Assembly (NCBI GenBank): GCA_002127415.1
Contig: MWJR01000064.1
Location: 1-9,887, forward strand
Direction of reading: 5' to 3'
DNA from: Calditrichaeota bacterium AABM5.125.24
GTDB lineage: Bacteria; Electryoneota; AABM5-125-24; Hatepunaeales; Hatepunaeaceae
DNA length: 9,887 nucleotides
Positions 6,604 through 9,887 of the stretch are shown piece by piece. A model generated the notes under the pieces. That model saw only the letters and a list, made by a program, of their open reading frames with translations. It was not told the DNA's origin and did no database searches. The stretch's first letter is position 1, and each line of letters opens with the position of its first letter. Position numbers and translations under genes: made by a program.

Positions 6604-6650
6604 TGGACAGGTGCGGAGCCCTGTCCTCCTGTCAGGTGGGGGCACCTGAC
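6604..6650. repeat. Tandem GC hairpins, dispersed repeat copy B
   Basis: GGACAGG (6605-6611) pairs with CCTGTCC (6620-6626). GTCAGGTG (6631-6638) then pairs with CACCTGAC (6643-6650) in an 8-bp stem with a 4-base loop. The first hairpin is the relative of 144-170 upstream of nuoL, including the CTCCT tail. Confidence 0.75.
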
Positions 6651-6687
6651 AGCACAACCAAATCAGGACAGCGTGCAATGTTAAACT

Positions 6688-6701
6688 GTTTAATATTAAA
6701 C
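6688..6701. repeat. Perfect 14-bp AT palindrome upstream of nuoM
   Basis: GTTTAATATTAAAC is its own reverse complement. Its core TTAATATTAA is the same as at 58-67 upstream of nuoL. A dimeric regulator such as a MarR protein binds sites of this general kind, but no link is shown here. Confidence 0.6.
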
Positions 6702-6749
6702 TAAATTGCCCTCAAACGCCTGCCGGTATTCATCAAACCGGCTGATTGT

Positions 6750-6811
6750 GGACGACTGAAGCATTCCCCTGCGAATCCCTGCTTTCGCAGGGACAGGAGC
6801 AGGGGTCGTCC
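6750..6811 (+). promoter_or_regulatory. Nested stem-loop leader before nuoM
   Basis: Three stems are nested: GGACGAC (6750-6756) with GTCGTCC (6805-6811), CCCCTGC (6766-6772) with GCAGGGG (6799-6805, sharing one base with the outer arm), and TCCCTGC (6776-6782) with GCAGGGA (6787-6793). The structure ends 20 bases before the nuoM ATG. It could act as a folded 5' leader, or it may simply be stacked copies of palindromic repeats. Confidence 0.5.
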
Positions 6812-6831
6812 CTCCCCAAAATTGAGAATAA

Positions 6832-8331
6832 ATGGACTTTTTGACTCTGACCATCTTCATCCCCCTGGTCGGCGGACTGCTGATACTGTTGGTCCGGCGG
6901 CAGTCTGAAGGGGTCGCGAAGGGCATTGCGCTGGCGGCCTCGGCGCTGACGTTCGTCGTATCGCTGCCGCTGATATTCGGCTTCGACCCGGGCAAGGGGG
7001 CCTATGCCTCCGGGCTCGGCGACCTGCTGCAGTTCGAGGTCGATAGACCCTGGATAGAAGCCCTGAACATCCGTTACCACATCGGGCTCGACGGCGTGTC
7101 GCTGTTGCTGGTGATGCTGACCACCTTCCTGACGCCGCTCGCCATCTGGGGGTCGTTCACCGCCATCAAGCAGCGGGTCAAGACCTACTACATCACCTTC
7201 CTGATGCTCGAAACCGGGATGCTGGGGGTCTTCGCCTCGGTTGACCTGGTGCTGTTCTACGTGTTCTGGGAGGCGATGCTGATCCCGATGTATCTGTTGA
7301 TCGGGGTCTGGGGCGGGCCGAACCGGGTCTATGCGGCGGTGAAGTTCATCCTCTACACGATGGTCGGGTCGCTGCTGATGCTGGTGGGGATACTGTGGCT
7401 CTACTTCAACGGCGTCCCGGGCGAGAACACCTTCGACCTGGTCAGGATATTCCACCTGGGACAGATCCCCGACCGGGCACAGCTCTACCTGTTCGGAGCC
7501 TTCGCCCTGGCGTTTGCCATCAAGGTGCCGATGTTCCCGTTCCACACCTGGCTGCCGGACGCCCACGTCGAGGCGCCGACCGCCGGGTCGATCGTGCTGG
7601 CCGGTATCCTGCTGAAGATGGGGACCTACGGCTTCATCCGCTTCTGCCTGCCGCTGTTCCCCTATGCCGCGCACCACTTCGCCGGGCTGATGATGGTGCT
7701 GGCCCTCATCGGGATCATATACGGCGCGCTGGTCACGATGATGCAGACCGATATGAAGAGGCTGATTGCGTATTCGTCGGTCAGCCACCTCGGTTTCGTG
7801 ATGCTGGGGCTGTTTGCGTTCAATATGCAGGGGATGCAGGGGGGCACCATCCAGATGATCAACCACGGACTTTCGACCGGGGCGCTGTTCTTCCTGGTGG
7901 GGGTGATATACGAGCGGCGGCACACCCGAACGATTACCGATTACGGCGGGCTGGCGAAGGTGATGCCGAAGTATGCGACGCTGTTTATGATCGTGGCGCT
8001 GTCGTCGGTCGGGCTGCCGGGGCTGAACGGGTTTGTGGGGGAGTTCCTGGTGCTGGTGGGAGCCTTCAAGGCCAAGGCGGTTTACGGCATCCTCGGCGCC
8101 ACCGGCGTGATCCTGGCGGTGGTCTATCTGTTGTGGATGTATCAGCGGGTCTTCTTCGGCGAGGTGACGAACGATGCGAACAAGAAGCTCCTCGACCTGA
8201 CGACGGCGGAGAAGGTCATCCTGGCGGCGATAATAGTCTTCATCGTCTGGATCGGGGTGCATCCAACGACGTTCCTTTCCTTGAGCGAGAACTCGGCGCA
8301 AATGGTGCTGACGAGGCTGGGGGGAATGTAA
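6832..8331 (+). CDS. nuoM: NADH-quinone oxidoreductase subunit M (complex I)
   Basis: This is the second antiporter-like subunit of the complex I membrane arm, lying next to NuoL and pumping protons. At 499 residues it is full length (usual about 480-530). Family residues are in place: E147 in FYVFWEAMLIPMY, K231 in FAIKVPMFPFHTWLPDAH, K262 in GILLKMGTYG, H319 in SSVSHLGFVMLG, H345 in MINHGLSTGALFF and E404 in LNGFVGEFLVL. The many hydrophobic spans fit about 14 membrane helices. The start MDFLTLTIFIPLVGGLLILL is normal, but the ribosome site is weak (TTGAGAA). GC-rich composition matches nuoL, so the two belong to the same ancestral locus although about 4.6 kb apart. nuoN, usually next, does not follow; a GGATGA repeat, a small ORF and a methylase do. 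With no nuo gene directly upstream, it needs its own promoter or long read-through. Confidence 0.97.
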   Translation: MDFLTLTIFIPLVGGLLILLVRRQSEGVAKGIALAASALTFVVSLPLIFGFDPGKGAYASGLGDLLQFEVDRPWIEALNIRYHIGLDGVSLLLVMLTTFLTPLAIWGSFTAIKQRVKTYYITFLMLETGMLGVFASVDLVLFYVFWEAMLIPMYLLIGVWGGPNRVYAAVKFILYTMVGSLLMLVGILWLYFNGVPGENTFDLVRIFHLGQIPDRAQLYLFGAFALAFAIKVPMFPFHTWLPDAHVEAPTAGSIVLAGILLKMGTYGFIRFCLPLFPYAAHHFAGLMMVLALIGIIYGALVTMMQTDMKRLIAYSSVSHLGFVMLGLFAFNMQGMQGGTIQMINHGLSTGALFFLVGVIYERRHTRTITDYGGLAKVMPKYATLFMIVALSSVGLPGLNGFVGEFLVLVGAFKAKAVYGILGATGVILAVVYLLWMYQRVFFGEVTNDANKKLLDLTTAEKVILAAIIVFIVWIGVHPTTFLSLSENSAQMVLTRLGGM

Positions 8332-8390
8332 GGATGAAGGATGAGGGATGAGGGATGAAGGATGAGGGATGAGGGATGAAGGATGAGGGA
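8332..8390. repeat. GGATGA(A/G) heptamer array 3, with 21-bp higher-order period
   Basis: Eight units follow the nuoM TAA with no gap (8332-8387), plus a partial GGA. The last base of the units runs A,G,G,A,G,G,A,G, so the true period is 21 bp. The end of the array (AGGGAG at 8386-8391) also supplies the Shine-Dalgarno of the 61-codon gene at 8400. Confidence 0.93.
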
Positions 8391-8399
8391 GTTCGACAA

Positions 8400-8585
8400 A
8401 TGGCGAAAGTGAGGACCGTAGCCGAGAGGGCGTTCGCAGCCAGGGAGGCGCGTCGCAGGCGTTCGGCGGCGTTACCGATAGCGGAGAAGGTTCGGATCCT
8501 CGTGCAGATGCAGGAAATGGCGGCGCCGTTGCTGAAGGCACAGGGCAGGGAGGTTGTTGTATGGAAGATTGGGGGGGAGGGGTGA
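8400..8585 (+). CDS. Small basic protein of unknown function, upstream of methylase
   Basis: The 61-residue protein has a strongly basic helix near the N-terminus (AFAAREARRRRSAA), then LPIAEKVRILVQMQEMAAPLLKAQGREVVVWKI, which looks like two amphipathic helices and a short strand. No known domain is recognised. I prefer ATG 8400 because AGGGAG sits eight bases upstream. An in-frame ATG at 8376 lies inside the GGATGAA array and would add eight repeat-encoded residues. The last residues (GGEG) come from a G-rich run and may not be conserved. Its stop lies 30 bases before the methylase ATG, so the two are probably co-transcribed. Size, charge and position would suit a DNA-binding controller or an accessory protein of the methylase, but that is a guess. 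Confidence 0.6.
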   Translation: MAKVRTVAERAFAAREARRRRSAALPIAEKVRILVQMQEMAAPLLKAQGREVVVWKIGGEG

Positions 8586-8615
8586 GGGAGGACAAAACAC
8601 TAAGGAAAGAAAAAC

Positions 8616-9887
8616 ATGCAGAATAACAGCATTCTTAAGCCAAGGTCAATCCAGGAGATGATTGACGAGCAGATTCACCGCGAGAGTGGTCTTAAGACCA
8701 AGCCCGTCAAACCGCTCCAGTCACCGGTGCTCGCCCGGTCTCATACCGCCATTTACAAGATGCACCGGTATTGGGCAAGACGTCCGCACAATGTATTCGC
8801 TCACATCATCCAGCACTACACCAATCCCGGCGATCTGATACTGGATCCGTTCTGCGGCGGTGGAGTGACTGTCGTGGAATCTTTAAGGCTGCGGCGGCGG
8901 GTCGTCGGAATTGACATAAATCCACTTGCCACGTGGATAACCCAAGTGGAAGTGGAGCCGGTTGACCTGGACGAGCTGGAGAACGCTTTCAACGAGTGGT
9001 ATCAATGGTGCGTGGAACAGGTGTCGCCGCTGTTCAAGGCTGAGTGCGGCAAGTGTGGCAGTAAAGATGCTCAGGCGGAATGGTATGAGTGGTCAAATGT
9101 GGTGGTGTGCCCCGATTGCGGGAAGGAAGTAGTGCTTGCCGAAGCAGAAAAAGGGAAGAATGCTATATATATTTGTCCCCATAAAAACTGCGTTGGCAAG
9201 TTCCAGCCTTCGGGTGTCAAGAGATGCCCCGACAAAATGATGTTGGTCAAGACCAGATGTGAGAAATGCGACGAGACCGACATCCGCAAGCCGCGCAAGT
9301 CGGATTTGGAACTGGCCGGACAAATTGAACGCGATGAGAGAAAAATCGTGAAACAGGAGAAACTGTTCATACCTGATGAACAGATCCCCGATATGGATCG
9401 AGCAAGAGATGATGCCTTATTCAAGAGGGGATTTTTTTGTTTTAAGGATTTTTTCACATCGAGGCAGAGGATAGCAATTGCAAAATCGAGAAAATGGCAT
9501 GAAGATACCAAAATTGGTCCGAATGTAACAAATGCACTGTTGCAAATCTTCACATCATCGCTCAGATTTACCAATAAATTGGTTTTGCGGAGTGAAGCAT
9601 GGCGCGGCACCAACCCCTTAGAATGGCCGGGGCATATGTACTGGCCCCCTTGTACATATTTGGAAGTATCTTATATTTATCCTCTTTCAAAAAGAAGCAA
9701 TGCGCTCAGGCATGGAAAACAAGACAGGAATGACTCTGTGAATGATTTTTACTTTTCATTTACTTTGGATAAGCGAAAGTCGGCGATTAATAGGAACACA
9801 ACATGCAGCCTAATAACCGGATCCTCAGAGGATATCCCTGTTCCAAATGAATCTGTTGATGCCATCATCACCGACCCTCCTTTCGGC
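8616..9887 (+). CDS. Zinc-ribbon DNA methylase, 3' end beyond window
   Basis: This frame has no stop from ATG 8616 to the window edge (424 codons); AAGGAA lies eight bases before the start. The protein shows HRYWARRPHNVFAHIIQHY, then the S-adenosylmethionine site DPFCGGGVT (77-85) with VVGIDINPLAT, and ends in the window with the catalytic DPPFG (420-424). Motif I before IV, with a long region between them, is the alpha-like order, opposite to the methyltransferase at 3431. The insert carries cysteine pairs C144/C147, C165/C168, C187/C192 and C215/C218 with C204 nearby, which fit two zinc ribbons. Residues about 225-400 would include target recognition. It probably methylates an amino group in DNA. 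The first 500 bases are fairly GC-rich and the later part is clearly more AT-rich. A restriction partner, if any, would lie downstream, outside the window. Family is judged by motifs only. Confidence 0.85.
   Translation, partial: MQNNSILKPRSIQEMIDEQIHRESGLKTKPVKPLQSPVLARSHTAIYKMHRYWARRPHNVFAHIIQHYTNPGDLILDPFCGGGVTVVESLRLRRRVVGIDINPLATWITQVEVEPVDLDELENAFNEWYQWCVEQVSPLFKAECGKCGSKDAQAEWYEWSNVVVCPDCGKEVVLAEAEKGKNAIYICPHKNCVGKFQPSGVKRCPDKMMLVKTRCEKCDETDIRKPRKSDLELAGQIERDERKIVKQEKLFIPDEQIPDMDRARDDALFKRGFFCFKDFFTSRQRIAIAKSRKWHEDTKIGPNVTNALLQIFTSSLRFTNKLVLRSEAWRGTNPLEWPGHMYWPPCTYLEVSYIYPLSKRSNALRHGKQDRNDSVNDFYFSFTLDKRKSAINRNTTCSLITGSSEDIPVPNESVDAIITDPPFG

Larger units (their letters stand above)
6422..6831. 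other. 410-base gene-free region packed with palindromes
   Basis: No gene is supported. In order it holds a GGGTGCC doublet, a CTGGATTCCCG palindrome, partial copies of its GGGAATGACA end (6550-6559, and AGAATGACA near 6595), a pair of GC hairpins (6605-6650), an AT palindrome (6688-6701) and a nested multi-stem structure (6750-6811). It behaves as a landing zone for small repeats between the acquired module and nuoM. Confidence 0.7.

Noticed and set aside
7395..8351. 318-codon open frame on the plus strand inside nuoM
   Set aside because: Out-of-frame shadow of nuoM caused by high GC; arginine- and glycine-rich nonsense.
8332..8390. CRISPR array
   Set aside because: Seven-base units are head to tail with no spacers. 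No cas genes are seen.
6733..8595. 620-codon open frame on the minus strand
   Set aside because: It lies opposite nuoM in GC-rich DNA, its product is rich in H, Q, R and P with no fold, and its start region is the minus-strand reading of the GGATGAA array (HPSS repeats).
9071..9613. 180-codon minus-strand frame under the last methylase
   Set aside because: The plus strand carries clear methylase motifs and cysteine pairs through the same stretch.

Overview
The window is bacterial chromosomal DNA. Its backbone is two large membrane subunits of respiratory complex I, nuoL (237-2183) and nuoM (6832-8331), both GC-rich and intact with their proton-channel residues in place. I cannot name the organism. 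The many GC-rich hairpins and 7-bp tandem repeats between genes resemble those in genomes of uncultivated bacteria, but that is only an impression.

nuoL, nuoM and nuoN usually lie directly next to each other. Here about 4.6 kb separates nuoL from nuoM, and nuoM is followed by a small basic ORF and a DNA methylase rather than nuoN. The nuoL-nuoM gap holds, in order: an 89-codon gene of unknown function (2293-2562); a MarR-type regulator with a TTG start (2715-3179); a DNA methyltransferase fused to a PD-(D/E)XK nuclease-like domain (3431-5056); and an AT-rich gene with an N-terminal SEC-C zinc motif and a second nuclease-like signature (5276-6421). The last two look like an acquired restriction-modification cargo. 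After nuoM come a 61-codon basic protein (8400-8585) and a zinc-ribbon DNA methylase (8616 onward). The methylase is open to the window edge and is cut just after its catalytic DPPF motif.

The intergenic DNA is unusually structured. Four different places right after, or close after, stop codons carry 7-bp tandem repeats: GGATGA(A/G) after the 89-codon gene, marR and nuoM, and the unrelated GCAAGTC, as a large inverted repeat, after nuoL. A fifth spot after the SEC-C gene has GGGTGCC twice. A 34-bp hairpin element occurs in direct orientation on both sides of marR, with two base pairs changed in a compensatory way. A CTGGATTCCCG...CGGGAATGAC palindrome occurs in opposite orientations on both sides of the restriction-modification pair. 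The regions upstream of nuoL and nuoM share an AT palindrome and a GGACAGGT-type hairpin.

Working picture (inference): an ancestral nuoL-M-N run has been opened at both junctions by defence-type DNA, and families of small palindromic and heptameric repeats have spread through the non-coding joints.
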